This document shows positions 24,701 to 33,886 of a DNA stretch of 64,000 nt, one piece after another. Numbering within the stretch: the first letter of the stretch is position 1; every line of letters begins with the position of its first letter. This DNA is from Kitagawia praeruptora (taxonomy: Eukaryota > Streptophyta > Magnoliopsida > Apiales > Apiaceae): assembly GCA_037693485.1 (NCBI GenBank), contig CM075344.1, positions 20,482,501 through 20,546,500 of the forward strand, read 5' to 3'. The notes beneath the pieces were generated by a model. It was given only the letters and a program-made list of their open reading frames with translations. It did not search any database and was not told the DNA's origin. The position numbers were made by a program, and so were the translations under genes.

Positions 24701-25797
24701 TCAGCGGAAGAGAGACATTTTTGTGATGATGCAGGCCAGACCCCCGAAGAAGGGGAAGATCATCCTCCATCCCCATGAGACGGTGTCAGAGCTTATCGGA
24801 TCACGGGAAGCAGTACAATGGATCAACAAAGAAAATCAGAAAAACTTGATGGATCCAGTTCCGGATGAAATTTATATGATGATGTCGACGATTCTTGATG
24901 AGGTGAGGCAGATGGTCTGTTCTTTGCCTATGCGCGAGGTGAAGCAGTCCGTTTTGGATGAGAAGGTAGAGAACTTAGCCGCTGCTGCATTTCCTGACCC
25001 GAGTCAGAAGTCATTGAAGGCACATTATGAAAGGGCAGCCAGAGGTTTGCTTCGTACTATATTGAAGGACAATGATAAGATCATTGTAGAGGTGAAATTC
25101 TCTTTTATCTATTTCTCACATTTCAGTTATCTTAAGTCAGATTATCTTAAGTCAGCTTGAGTCATTTTGTATGGTGACATTGTAATCGGTGTTAAGTTGC
25201 ATGTGTGTCCTACTCTACTCTGGACCTGTATCACCACCTACTCAACCCCGATTTTAATCTGAAATGGATATCTTTGTTTTATTAATGATGTGTTAGTTGT
25301 TAAGATACACATGATTGTTTTCTGTATTATTCTTTTTCAAAAATTTTCGCGGTCTGTTGAAAATGCAGTCGATCAAAGCATGGCAGGATCGTGTAATTTA
25401 TATTTAGGGAAGCTGAACTGTCTTCTCTTCTTAATTGTGAATTGAATTTCCTGTCTAGCTTTCTTGAAAATCAATGTTTTGTTTATATATGTTATTCTGT
25501 GCTGGGATGGAATTATTTAGTTATGTAGTGTCTAATTCAGGCAAGGGTGCACATCTCTCCGTTTATACATTACTTTTGTTTCGATGTTTGACCCTGAACT
25601 GTTTTTCTAGTTGAATACATGTGTTATCTGGTCGAATTAATTAGTGTTGATATTAATTGTTGTTTTTCCAGGAGAGTCCGCCAAAGAAGGATATGTTGAT
25701 GTTGGGTGGCACGAAGGCTGTGGTGGTGAACGACGACATAAACAACAATGAAGACGCAGATCCACTAGCACACTTGTATCCTCTAGAGCTAGAGTAG
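21644..25797 (+). CDS. TNPA / Ptta-En-Spm-like CACTA protein, 7 exons, 492 aa
   Basis: Model: 21644-21706, 21916-22157, 22736-22862, 23805-24137, 24426-24530, 24609-25091, 25672-25797; each junction is GT-AG and all phases join in one frame. The protein opens MAEEGESSRRQ, then a basic Gly/Lys/Ser-rich region, then a region resembling Plant transposase Ptta/En/Spm (PF03004): LKELKPHYYSQRAWNAICDY, GTPQFETKS, GQKARM. The C-terminal half holds Glu/Lys-rich helices and a Pro-rich spacer, and ends HLYPLELE. In related transposons this second protein binds subterminal repeats and helps excision. The ATG at 21644 lies in a good context; an upstream in-frame stretch from 21608 lacks an ATG. The exact ends of exon 1 are the least certain. 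Confidence 0.8.
21714..21796. repeat. (TC)n microsatellite in intron 1 of the TNPA-like gene
   Basis: About 35 uninterrupted CT pairs followed by CCCTCCCTCC. It lies just inside the first intron. The Ser-Leu repeat protein it seems to encode is an artefact of reading through the donor. Confidence 0.9.
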
Positions 25798-26089
25798 GCC
25801 TTACTGGTTTATGAAGAACTTAATCTGGTTCAAGTGGATCAGTTTCCCTAGGGTTTTTTGTGAAGAACTGATGGTTTTCATGCTCTATTGTAGTACTAGT
25901 TTCCCTAGGGTTTTTTGTGAAGAACTGATGGTTTTTATGCTCTGTTGTAGTACTGATGGTTTTTATGCAGACTTTAAACTTGTATGTAACTAAAGTTAGT
26001 TTAATTAAATTATGACTATTTACCGTATTTTAGCATTTTATTTATGAATGCCCGATATATTTTAGCATTTGTGAATGCAGTCAACAAAG
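25798..26089. repeat. 3' flank of the TNPA-like gene with a 57-bp tandem duplication
   Basis: A segment starting AGTTTCCCTAGGG at 25841 is repeated at 25898 with few changes; the two copies end near 25954. This is probably 3' untranslated region. No further gene occurs before the right-end repeats. Confidence 0.65.
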
Positions 26090-26594
26090 CAGCAAAAAAA
26101 GTTTTGGCACATTATTTTCGACCAGAAAAAGTCTACAAACAGAGGGCAATAAAATTTCTGGTACAATATTTCGACCAAATACTGTCAAATTTACATGGGA
26201 ACTTTTCAAGCAAATTTGGTCGAATTTAAGTATGGACTGATATTCGTCGAAATTGGAATTCGACAAAGGGTAGTCGAATTCATATTTCGACAGCTGATAG
26301 TCGAATTTAGCATTTTGGGCGGGAGACTTTGAAATTTTGGAAGAAAAGTGGAATCAACCAAATTCAACAAAGTTCGGTCGAATATGGTTGGTCGAAGTTA
26401 GTAAGTCGAAATTAGATAGTCGAATTTAGTTAGTCAAAAATAGATATTTTCGACTGTTTTAAGCATTTTCGACGTTGATATGTTCGACTGGCTTTGTTTC
26501 GGTCGAAAATAACTATGTTCGACCGTATACGGTCGAATTTAGCCGTGTTCGACTGATTACTGTTAGTCAAATTTAACCGTGTTCTGTAGTAGTG
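26090..26594. repeat. CACTA-1 right subterminal repeats
   Basis: Many TCGAATTTAG, TTCGACCG and GGTCGAAAAT words in both orientations, denser than at the left end, running to the terminal TAGTAGTG. Short open frames here are chance. Confidence 0.75.
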
Positions 26595-26695
26595 GGGCCA
26601 TTCTGGATCTGCAACGCAGTAATCTGTTGGGTTTTGTTCCTCTTTGAAGCAGTATCCCCATGCATATGGTCCATCAGGTAAACTTGGACCTCCAC

Positions 26696-27190
26696 CTTCG
26701 TGTACAAAAAAAATGTGAGAGATTCTGTTCAGTGCAACAAAACTGTGAGCACATTTGGAGATTGTTATGCTTTGTACTTTCTCTATTTATGGTTGCCTGC
26801 TAGTTGATTTTTGTTAACTTGGTTATTATTTAAACAAATGTCTACGTTATGTATTAGTAGTTTTTGCGACTGAAGTCAAGTGAATTTTGCTCTATTTTTG
26901 TTTCGAATGGGTAGTTTTTGCAAGCTTTTTACAGTCTAGAATATGTATGAGTATATTGTACTAAGGTGTAATTGAAAGTTGCAAAACACTTGCTATGGAA
27001 GTATTTAGAATCGTGTATTAAGTAGGGAAAATGATGGTCTATTATATCGAAATTTTACCCAAATGCATGCATATTAGATAAATTTTGGAATTCATCATTT
27101 TCACTTGGATCGTAAAGATTGGTGTGGTGTTGAAATTGGAAGTACTGAATTTTCCGTTCATTCTTATCTAACTGCAGTTAAATTTGGTAG
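26696..27190. other. Non-coding stretch of Pack-CACTA between chitinase and PPR fragments, copy 1
   Basis: The first bases may be the 3' end of chitinase intron 1 (minus strand). The rest is AT-rich with no domain. Copy 2 is at 53956-54450. Confidence 0.5.
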
Positions 27191-27472
27191 CGGAAACAAA
27201 TACACTCGTCCATTATTAGATCAGGATTTATGTCAAATGTTTTCTCTGGTAGCGCACTTCTAGACATGTATGCTAAATCTGGTTCCTTGAATGATGCAAT
27301 ACTTTTTTTTCAGGAGGTGCCTAATAGAAACTTAGTCTCTTGGAATGCAATGATCTGAGCTTATGCACAAAACGGGGATGGCGAAGCAACAATCAGGTCA
27401 TTTAATGAGATGATTCAGTCAGGTCTACAACCAGATTCTGTAAGCTTCCTCTGTGTTCTAACTGCATATAGA
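27191..27472 (+). pseudogene. PLS-type PPR protein fragment, copy 1
   Basis: The frame reads KQIHSSIIRSGFMSNVF, GSALLDMYAKSGSLNDA, NRNLVSWNAMI, a TGA stop, then AYAQNGDGEATIRSFNEM and QSGLQPDSVSFLCVLTA. These are the repeat signatures of plant pentatricopeptide proteins (organelle RNA binding; L and S motifs with DMYAKSG and VSWNAMI). About 94 codons survive of a protein normally over 500 residues, with an internal stop near 27356 and a stop just upstream at 27188. A captured fragment within Pack-CACTA. Confidence 0.88.
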
Positions 27473-28841
27473 AACAACAGTGGTAGAATGAACTAGGCAT
27501 ATTCAGGTAACTGCTGTGTTTTTGTAAGTACTTGGGAGTCTGAGATTAAGGGAGTACTGATATAAATCTTGAGATTTAATTACTATATAAAATGTGTAAA
27601 AGCCTTAATTTTTTAGTAGGTATTGACAATCTCACGGACACGGTCTGCCTTGGACATGTGACATATGTCCAACAAAGTCAACCATCACATGGCTCTTAAA
27701 CTCAGCCTGTGGGCTGTGGTGTATCCTGGTAGACAATGTAAAAGTGAGAAGGATTATTTTGTACTAAATGTTACGGCCTAAATGCTTAACTAAAAATTCT
27801 ACTATGTTATGTTTTCTTCTGAATTTGAAACACACTAGGATGAAAGAGGGACATTTTGTGGGCATATTTAGAATTTATCCAAGTTATATTACAGTTAAGT
27901 TACACAAAAATGCTAGAGCAACTTTTTCCCCCTCTATAATGCATGCTAGTGTTTTTGATTCATAATATTCATTTATAATTATTATGGTATATTAGTAATT
28001 AAATCTAATAAGACAATTTGGCTCAGTCATAACAGCCTGAGCCTTAAGGGAGCTAGATGGCTCAAGTGGTAGTTGCCTAAACCCCAAGGATAGACATGGA
28101 TCCAGAGCAGGGCAAAGTTCCAGAGAACCTCACTAGAAGATCTAATACAGTTAACCAAACAAGTCACTTGACTTTATCACTGTCAAGAAATTGCATAGTG
28201 TCTACTTGCTGCCATTCATTCAGAATGAGAAACAATGACAGAGAGTATACAAGGACAGATTATGTCACAGTAAATAGTTTAAATGGTTCAAAAGCTGAAT
28301 TTTTTGTCAAGAAATTACCTTGGAAATTGTTTCTTCATTCGAATCTTCTTCCGAATCAGATGTTGAGGCTGAAAGTGGTTCACTATACCTTTCATTTCTA
28401 TCTGTTTTTTAGTTTTTCTGATTCCATGCCTTTTGTGTCTATTCAATACAGTTTTTTAGTTTTGAACTTCCAATACTGTTTTTTTATTTTGAACTTCCAA
28501 TACTGTTTTTTGTGTCTATTTGGAAGACACTAGCTTACACTTTTTTTATTTCTGTTTATTTGTAGAAATTAAACCATATGGCCGAACTGGACCAGACCTG
28601 TAATTTTGTGAAGGTCAGTGATTTGTAAAAGTATAGATTATGCCATGCGATGTATTTTTTTGTCCATTTACTCAGTTTACGTTTTGTAACGATGCAGGGA
28701 GATTGCAAATCACTGTACAAATGGTACCGAAGTATTTACACTTCTTTTAGTGTATTGGAATTGTCATATATGTCGAATGTGTTCCCTCTTTTAATTTTGT
28801 TTCTTAGACTTTTATTTATCGAATGTGTTGTCTTTTTACAG
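27473..28841 (+). other. Unassigned cargo region between PPR and SOUL fragments, copy 1
   Basis: It holds one open frame of 145 codons (28096-28533) with no family I recognise; its C-terminal part is Phe/Ser-rich and encoded by T-rich repeats, so it is doubtful. Around 28045-28105 a TGGCTCAAGTGGT word resembles a tRNA A box. Possible small exons near 28566-28612 and 28698-28740 are flanked by AG and GT but do not match a known domain. Copy 2 is at 54733-56101. Confidence 0.3.
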
Positions 28842-28980
28842 GCTATTTAATTACATCCAAGGTAAAAATAACTATCAAGAACAAATAGAGATGACAGCTC
28901 CGGTGTTTACACAGGTATCACCAAGTGATGGCCCCTTCTGTGCATCCTGGCAGCTACTATTGATAAAGTGTGTTAGATGA
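28842..28980 (+). pseudogene. SOUL haem-binding protein exon fragment, copy 1
   Basis: After a TTTTTACAG acceptor the exon reads LFNYIQGKNNY, IEMTAPVFTQVSPSDGPFC, then loses the family sequence and stops at 28978. FNYIQGKN, IEMTAPV and PSDGPFC are conserved in plant SOUL proteins, which bind haem or other tetrapyrroles. About 35 of some 200 residues are present. The preceding intron end is preserved, so the capture came from genomic DNA rather than cDNA. Confidence 0.85.
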
Positions 28981-29160
28981 ATGTTAGATTTTTTCTTGTA
29001 TTATGTTATAAGTGATTGGTTTTGGTAGTTATATTTTGAGGAGTATTTGTATGGTGTGGATGGGATGTAAATTATTTGGATGGCTGGTTGAATGCCTTGA
29101 ATGTATTTTGATTTTTGGATGGGTTTGTATCAAACAAGATATTGCAGAAATTTTAATCAA

Positions 29161-29699
29161 AGCGTTGCATTTGATATTTCTAGCGTTGCGTTTCTACTGT
29201 TTCATTAGATATTTTAGTGTTGCATTTGGTAAATATAGTGGACCCCTGTATTGACGTGGCAAGTGGACTCACTGCTGACGTGGCGTGTGGACCCCTGTAC
29301 TGACGTGGCACGTGGGACCCACATGATGACATGGCAAGTGGGCCCCACATGTTGACGTGGCATGCCAACTGGACTGTTGATGATGTGGCATGCCAGCTGG
29401 ACCCATTGGTGACCTGGCAAGGAGGTGGGACCCACTCAGTGACGTGGAATTGTAATTTTAGCTAATGTCAAATGCAACGCCCTTTTGGTGTTGCATTTGA
29501 ATGCTCTGTTGTTGCATTATATGTCAGATGCAACGCTTATTGATGTTGCCTTAGATGCCAAAAAGCGTTGCCTTAGGGGGTCTAACAGGACGGTGGCGGA
29601 TGCAACGCCCCCTGGTGTTGCATTTGGTCTAACGCAACGCTTTTTTGGCCTAAAGCAACAGTAAACATGGCGTTGCATTTGAGCGTTTTTGGTGTAGTG
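29161..29699. repeat. Right subterminal repeat region of Pack-CACTA, copy 1
   Basis: The same two words as at the left end, GCGTTGCATTTG and TGACGTGGCA with GGACCC, many in inverted orientation. The copy 2 equivalent is 56421-57035 and is longer by about three repeat units. Confidence 0.8.
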
Positions 29700-29764
29700 T
29701 ATGTTAATTACATTTGCTTGTAAAACCCTAACACTAACTGTTGATTTTGAGTATTTTCTTGCAG

Positions 29765-31378
29765 GATTAATGGAGTCAAACAAATAGTCTTCTCGATTAT
29801 CATCTTGAACATCATCTTGGTGCTTATACAGGTAACCCATATAATATTTTTGACCATTTCTTAAATTTTCTTGCTTTGATTCTGTATGTATTTTTGATCC
29901 TGTATGCAATTGATTTATCATAGTACCGTGTTTTTGTTTCTCTTGGTGTGTTTGATTTACGGCTCATCTTCTTGCTTGCTTGGTCAGGTGCCCAGATTGC
30001 CTATTGTTGCTGAAGCTGCTGAGAGGCAAGTTCCGTGATTTTATGTGTAATTATTTTTCGATTTTTGCTTTCTATTAAGATGACATTGTTAATTCATTAT
30101 GTTGTTGTTCAATGAAGTAGATATTTTGTAATTCGGAGAAGTAGAATGTGTTCAACCTTATACTTTAGCGGAGGAATTGAAGTTTATAATTTTCCATACT
30201 TTTAACCTGCTCTCATTATGATTACAGCATTACACTCTTTATGGTTTTATTATGGTTCTATGTCTGTCGTTTATAAATACACTGGTAATGTTTAATATGT
30301 CTTCTAGGTGGAGTTAGCTTGTAGTAAGTTCTTTTGACATTGACGAAAAGCTTGAAACTTATCTCTTATTTACTGCTCCTGTTTGTGTTCCCATATGATG
30401 AGCACTTTTGTGATGATTGATACTAGCAAAACTTTCAACAAAGTTGTGAATTCTTGTTTCTAGTTGTCTATGTTAGTATGTTTGGTGTTTTGTATATCTG
30501 CTAAGTCACTAATGGCTAGTTTTTACTCTGTTTCTAGTTGTGAATTCTTTCAACAAACTTTGCTTTTTTGTGGCTTAGATTTTGCATATGTTTGCCATGT
30601 GCATGAGTTGTTCATAACTTGTGGACCATTTATATGATTGTGTTATATAGTAGAAGAGACAGAGGAACATATATAGTGCTTTTTAATTGATTTAATTTCC
30701 AGAACTTTGCAGTTTGCATCATAGTACATTCACCCCACATCTGTTGGTAAATTTGAAATTGACATAGTGAACCCCATAATAAGATGGTTGGTAAAACAGA
30801 ATACAAGAACATGTTGACATGGTGATAAATTGCAATTCCTTACCATGATTTATGTGAAAGCTTTTCCTTTCTGTACTGCTAATCTAGAATACAGTGCAAT
30901 TTGTGTTAGAACCTGAAAATAGAAATCTTATGTTACCCTAAAATCGCACATGTACGCGACAAATTCCGATAATACTTGTCACAAAAATTTATATTTTAGG
31001 ATGATGGCATCTTTAATCTTTAATAGAAGTTACATGGTGATTGGTGTGCCATGATAAGGATTAGACGTCATACAACTCTATCAAGCAAGGTAATAGATAA
31101 TTAGCTTTCTGTATTGCACGACCTCATACTTTGATTTTAAAAGAAAACCTTGCAGATTTAGGCAGTGTGGGTGCTTCACTTTGCAGTGCTTCACTTCACT
31201 TTGCAGTTTTTGCAGGGCATATCATATGTTCACAATGATTTTGCAGCTCTCTTTTTTGCTGGTGCAGAGGACTAGAGGTACAGATTTTGCAGTTCAAGCT
31301 GTTACTACTCAAAGGCCTCAAGATGACAAGCCGTACCAGTTCAGGCACCTGCAGAAAAAGAAAATGAAGAGTAGATAA
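29765..31378 (+). pseudogene. Captured multi-exon gene of unknown family in the hAT element, copy 1
   Basis: Putative exons: 29765-29831 (after TTCTTGCAG, donor GTAACC), with a hydrophobic stretch IVFSIIILNIILVLI that could cross a membrane; a piece from 29988 (VPRLPIVAEAAER) directly in phase with it, ending near a possible GC-type donor (GAGAG then GCAAGT); and a last exon 31268-31378 (TDFAVQAVTTQRPQDDKPYQ, then HLQKKKMKSR and a stop). The leader may be 12662-13133, now separated by Pack-CACTA. Exons between 30030 and 31267 are not clear. I do not recognise the family. It could be the tail of a small membrane protein. Copy 2 has exons at 57101-57167, from 57324, and 58604-58714. Confidence 0.4.
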
Positions 31379-31565
31379 ATCATAAATTAGGTTGTTTTTT
31401 GTAACTGATGAATTAAATTAATTATTGGTTGGTTTTTGTAATTGATTTTGGCTATTTGTTTGATTTTGAATCTCTGTTTGATTTTGACTATTAAGAATTT
31501 ATCACTTTAATTTGTTTTTTTCATGCTAATTTTCAAATTTCATAAAATTTAATCAATTTTTGGGA

Positions 31566-31742
31566 AATGAATTCGGATCCGGATATTATTCGTATCCGGA
31601 TAATATCCGGCGGATTCGGATACGGATTTTTTTTCCCGGATATTTTCGGATTCGGATACGGATTCGGATACGGTTTCGAATTCCCGGATTCGGATTCGGA
31701 TATAACTGTATCCGGATCCGTATTATCCGTTTGACAGCCCTA
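31566..31742. repeat. Right subterminal region of the hAT element, copy 1
   Basis: A dense run of CGGAT, CCGGATA and CGGATTCGGATACGG words ending in TTTGACAGCCCTA. The left end (11857-11985) has matching ATCCG words in inverted orientation. Copy 2 is at 58902-59078. Low-complexity Arg-Ile frames on either strand are by-products. Confidence 0.7.
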
Positions 31743-32308
31743 ACGACTAGCTTGCTCAGCCGCCTTAACTCTATTAGTATAATATTGTCTGTTTTGGGTC
31801 CAAACACCACAAAATTATTTTTGGTCATATTCAAAAGAACAAATTCTAATGTAATTAATTGGCTGCTTATTAACCATAAATGTGGGACAACTCTTAACAA
31901 AAAAGCAGTATGTCATATAAAAAGCATATAGAAAGCAATACATTTATAACAAAGCAAATAGACCAATGAATATTGATGTTGGGCTGATTTCACCCTAGTT
32001 ACTTAGTCGTTCTTCAAAAAAATTTAATTATTTTTTATTAAAAAATTATTGTCTATTATTTGAGTTTCAAAGTAGCATTTTAAATTATTTGGTCTTTTTC
32101 AATCAAATAAACATGTTGTAAGTAAGGAAAAACATTGTTACCATAAAAACGGAACAAAAATTGATAAAAAAAATTGTAGATAGAATATTTATTTATAATG
32201 TTTAATTTTTGGGAGAATAAATAATTATTTGTTTATTTAACACCATTTTGTTGATCTAATATCATAATTTAAGGGGCTCAGTTTTATTGGGAGGCCATTA
32301 ATTTACTA

Positions 32309-32613
32309 CTCCCTCCATAGCTTACAAAATTCTGGTACAATTTGAAATAAAAATTATTTCTATTAGTTGTCCATTTCAGTTTTTAATATAATTTTTAAAT
32401 AAATATTCAAAATTACCTTTTAATTTCATATTTCCGAAATCAACTCTATTTAAGATATATCCAATTTACGTTTACAAGATTAACTCTATTCCACATATTT
32501 AATTCAATTAATGCATTAAAAATTACATGTAAATGAAAGGTTTCTATTAACAATAAATTTTTATAATATGCCTAATTTTTTGAAAGTGGATTAGTATATT
32601 GAAATGGAGGGAA
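32309..32613. mobile_element. Stowaway-like (Tc1/Mariner-type) MITE, unit 2
   Basis: The ends CTCCCTCCATAGC and its near-complement ATGGAGGGAA are flanked by TA on both sides, 305 bp, AT-rich and non-coding. CTCCCTCC ends and TA target duplication define Stowaway MITEs. The same element is present in units 3 and 4, so it predates the array. Confidence 0.75.
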
Positions 32614-32957
32614 TATACTTTTATCATACATTACATTAAAATGATCTAAACTAATTTTAGTTCTTACGAGATGTAATTAGTTTTTATGTTAAGAAATATG
32701 AAAGTAATGATTTAGAAGATCTAATAAATGGCAATTTAACTAGGGATAGTTTCAAAACTACCCATGTGAACTATCAGATTTTTAAATATATACTACCCAT
32801 CTTTCTGAAATTCTAAAAATACCGACCTTGTTTTCAAAATTCCAAAAATACTACCTTCCTCAATTGCAACTTTTGCAACCTCATTTGCAACTTCCAGTTT
32901 TCAAATTTCTGATTTCATGTTCTGGGGCTCAGATGTCATTTTCGACCTCTTTTTTGG

Positions 32958-32963
<6 letters not shown>

Positions 32964-33025
<62 letters not shown>
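32964..33025. repeat. (AT)n tract, left hinge of the palindrome
   Basis: About 31 AT pairs, flanked by inverted copies of GAGTCCAAAAAAGAGGTCG. It is the centre of a smaller palindrome nested in the left arm of the foldback element. Confidence 0.9.
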
Positions 33026-33031
<6 letters not shown>

Positions 33032-33221
33032 CCAAAAAAGAGGTCGAAAATGACATCTGACAAATGGAACTTGAAATCAGAAATTTGAAAACTGGAAGTT
33101 GCAAATGAGGTAGTAAATGAGGTTGCAAGGCCCCGCCAAGGGCACTCATAATTGGTGACTTTGGGTTGCAAGGCCCCGCCAGGGGCACTCATAATTGGTG
33201 GATTTCTGATTTGCAACTTTC

Positions 33222-33610
33222 AGTTTTCAGTTGCAAAAGTTGCAACTGAGGTTGCAAAAGTTGCAATTCAGGTTGCAAACCGTAGTTGCAACTGAGGTTG
33301 CAAAAGTTGCAACTGAGGAGTTGCAACCTCAGTTGCAAAAGTTGCAACTGAGGTTGCAAAAGTTGCAACTGAGGTTGCAAAAGTTGCAACTGAAAACTGA
33401 GGTTGCAAAAGTTGCAACTGAGGTTGCAAAAGTTGCAACTGAGGAGTTGCAACTGAGGTTGCAAAAGTTGCAACTGAGGTTGCAAAAGTTGCAACTGAGG
33501 TTGCAAAAGTTGCAACTGAAAACCGAGGTTGCAAAAGTTGCAACTGAGGTTGCAAAAGTTGCAACTGAGGAGTTGCAACTGAGGTTGCAAAAGTTGCAAC
33601 TGAAAACTGA
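33222..33610. repeat. Core of 21-22-bp tandem repeats (AGGTTGCAAAAGTTGCAACTG)
   Basis: About 15 copies of GGTTGCAAAAGTTGCAACTG or its complement, with orientation changes near 33320 and 33445 and inserts such as AAAACTG and GAGTTGCAAC. It forms the middle of the large palindrome. GTTGCAA/TTGCAAC makes each unit partly self-complementary. Confidence 0.85.
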
Positions 33611-33798
33611 AAGTTGCAAATCAGAAATCCACCAATTATGAGTGCCCCTGGCGGGGCCTTGCAACCCAAAGTCACCAATTATGAGTGCCCTTGGCGGGGC
33701 CTTGCAACCTCATTTGCAACCTCATTTGCAACTTCCAGTTTTCAAATTTCTGATTTCAAGTTCCATTTGTCAGATGTCATTTTCGACCTCTTTTTTGG

Positions 33799-33804
<6 letters not shown>

Positions 33805-33880
<76 letters not shown>
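33805..33880. repeat. (AT)n tract, right hinge of the palindrome
   Basis: About 38 AT pairs, again flanked by inverted GAGTCCAAAAAAGAGGTCG. It mirrors the tract at 32964-33025. Confidence 0.9.

Positions 33881-33886
<6 letters not shown>

Larger units (their letters stand above)
16430..26594 (+). mobile_element. CACTA-1: complete, probably autonomous En/Spm-type transposon
   Basis: It begins CACTACAACACAAATAGGGC at 16430 and ends with the complement of CACTACTACAGAACACGG at 26594, 10,165 bp. The flanks are the 3-bp duplication GGG (16427-16429; 26595-26597), and the paralogous unit 4 has the empty site AACACAGGGCCATTCTGG around 53855-53857. It carries a TNP2-type transposase gene and a TNPA/Ptta-like gene in tandem on the plus strand. 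Both are open through all exons with consistent splice phases. Subterminal TCGAC/GTCGAATTTAG repeats fill both ends. Intact genes and a clean empty site point to a recent insertion. Confidence 0.93.
15649..26695 (-). pseudogene. GH19 class I/II chitinase fragment, copy 1, exon split by CACTA-1
   Basis: On the minus strand, exon 2 (26695-26598 plus 16429-16377) reads PDGPYAWGYCFKEEQ up to GRGPIQIS. Exon 3 (16021-15649) reads YNYGPAGKAIGSNLL, WFWMTPQS, PGYGVVTNII and GGIECGKG, ending PFGA and a stop. These are the second and third exons of plant GH19 endochitinases, which cleave chitin in fungal walls. Exon 1 is absent, with its signal peptide, any hevein domain and the first catalytic Glu; the Glu in FKEEQ matches the second catalytic Glu (Glu89 in barley numbering). 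CACTA-1 sits within exon 2 at GGG. A captured, non-functional fragment. Confidence 0.9.
13134..29699. mobile_element. Pack-CACTA element (CACTA-2), copy 1, interrupted by CACTA-1
   Basis: The ends are CACTACGCCATAAACGCTCA at 13134 and the complement of CACTACACCAAAAACGCTCA ending at 29699, flanked by the 3-bp duplication TAT (13131-13133; 29700-29702). Both ends carry dense subterminal repeats. Without CACTA-1 it is about 6.4 kb. No TNP2 or TNPA-like coding survives inside its own sequence. Instead it carries a chitinase fragment on the minus strand, and PPR and SOUL fragments on the plus strand. Transposase-less CACTA elements carrying host gene pieces are known in plants. Confidence 0.88.
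11857..31742. mobile_element. Non-autonomous hAT-like element, copy 1 (contains Pack-CACTA and CACTA-1)
   Basis: The ends are inverted: TAGGGCTGTCAAA at 11857 and its complement TTTGACAGCCCTA ending at 31742. The flanks are a perfect 8-bp duplication, ACGACTAG (11849-11856 and 31743-31750), and units 1 and 3 hold the unoccupied site. An 8-bp duplication and a TAGGG-type end are hAT features. Both subterminal regions are rich in ATCCG-type words. Without the nested CACTA elements it is about 3.3 kb. I find no hAT transposase, so it would depend on a helper. It carries exons of an unrecognised gene (29765-31378). Confidence 0.8.
4761..32741. repeat. Tandem unit 2, carrying the hAT / Pack-CACTA / CACTA-1 nest
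   Basis: The unit starts at CTATCAAAGTTGG like units 3, 4 and 5. Without the 19.9-kb nested insertion it would be about 8 kb. It shares private variants with unit 4: a longer poly-T tract near 8728, AAGCGGGATAAC near 8670, GTTCGGCGTG near 5750, CATATGTGAT near 7432, and the hAT insertion itself. It ends at the palindromic Mutator-like insertion. Confidence 0.85.

Noticed and set aside
16430..26594. Excision of CACTA-1 from unit 4 instead of insertion into unit 2
   Set aside because: CACTA excision usually leaves target duplication remnants or a footprint; the unit 4 site is a clean single GGG within an open chitinase exon.
28040..28110. tRNA gene or SINE head (TGGCTCAAGTGGT resembles an A box)
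   Set aside because: No acceptor-stem pairing or clear B box (GGTTCGAATCC) at the right spacing was found, so neither a tRNA nor a SINE is supported.
31560..31931. Arg-Ile-rich open frames on both strands near the right end of the hAT element
   Set aside because: They arise from CGGAT/ATCCG subterminal repeats; both strands are open over the same bases and the frames run across the element end.
33189..33678. Several 100-136 codon open frames on both strands (Leu-Gln-Leu or Val-Ala-Thr repeats) as repeat proteins
   Set aside because: They are the same tandem, self-complementary TTGCAACTG repeat read in every frame and on both strands; there is no independent coding signal.
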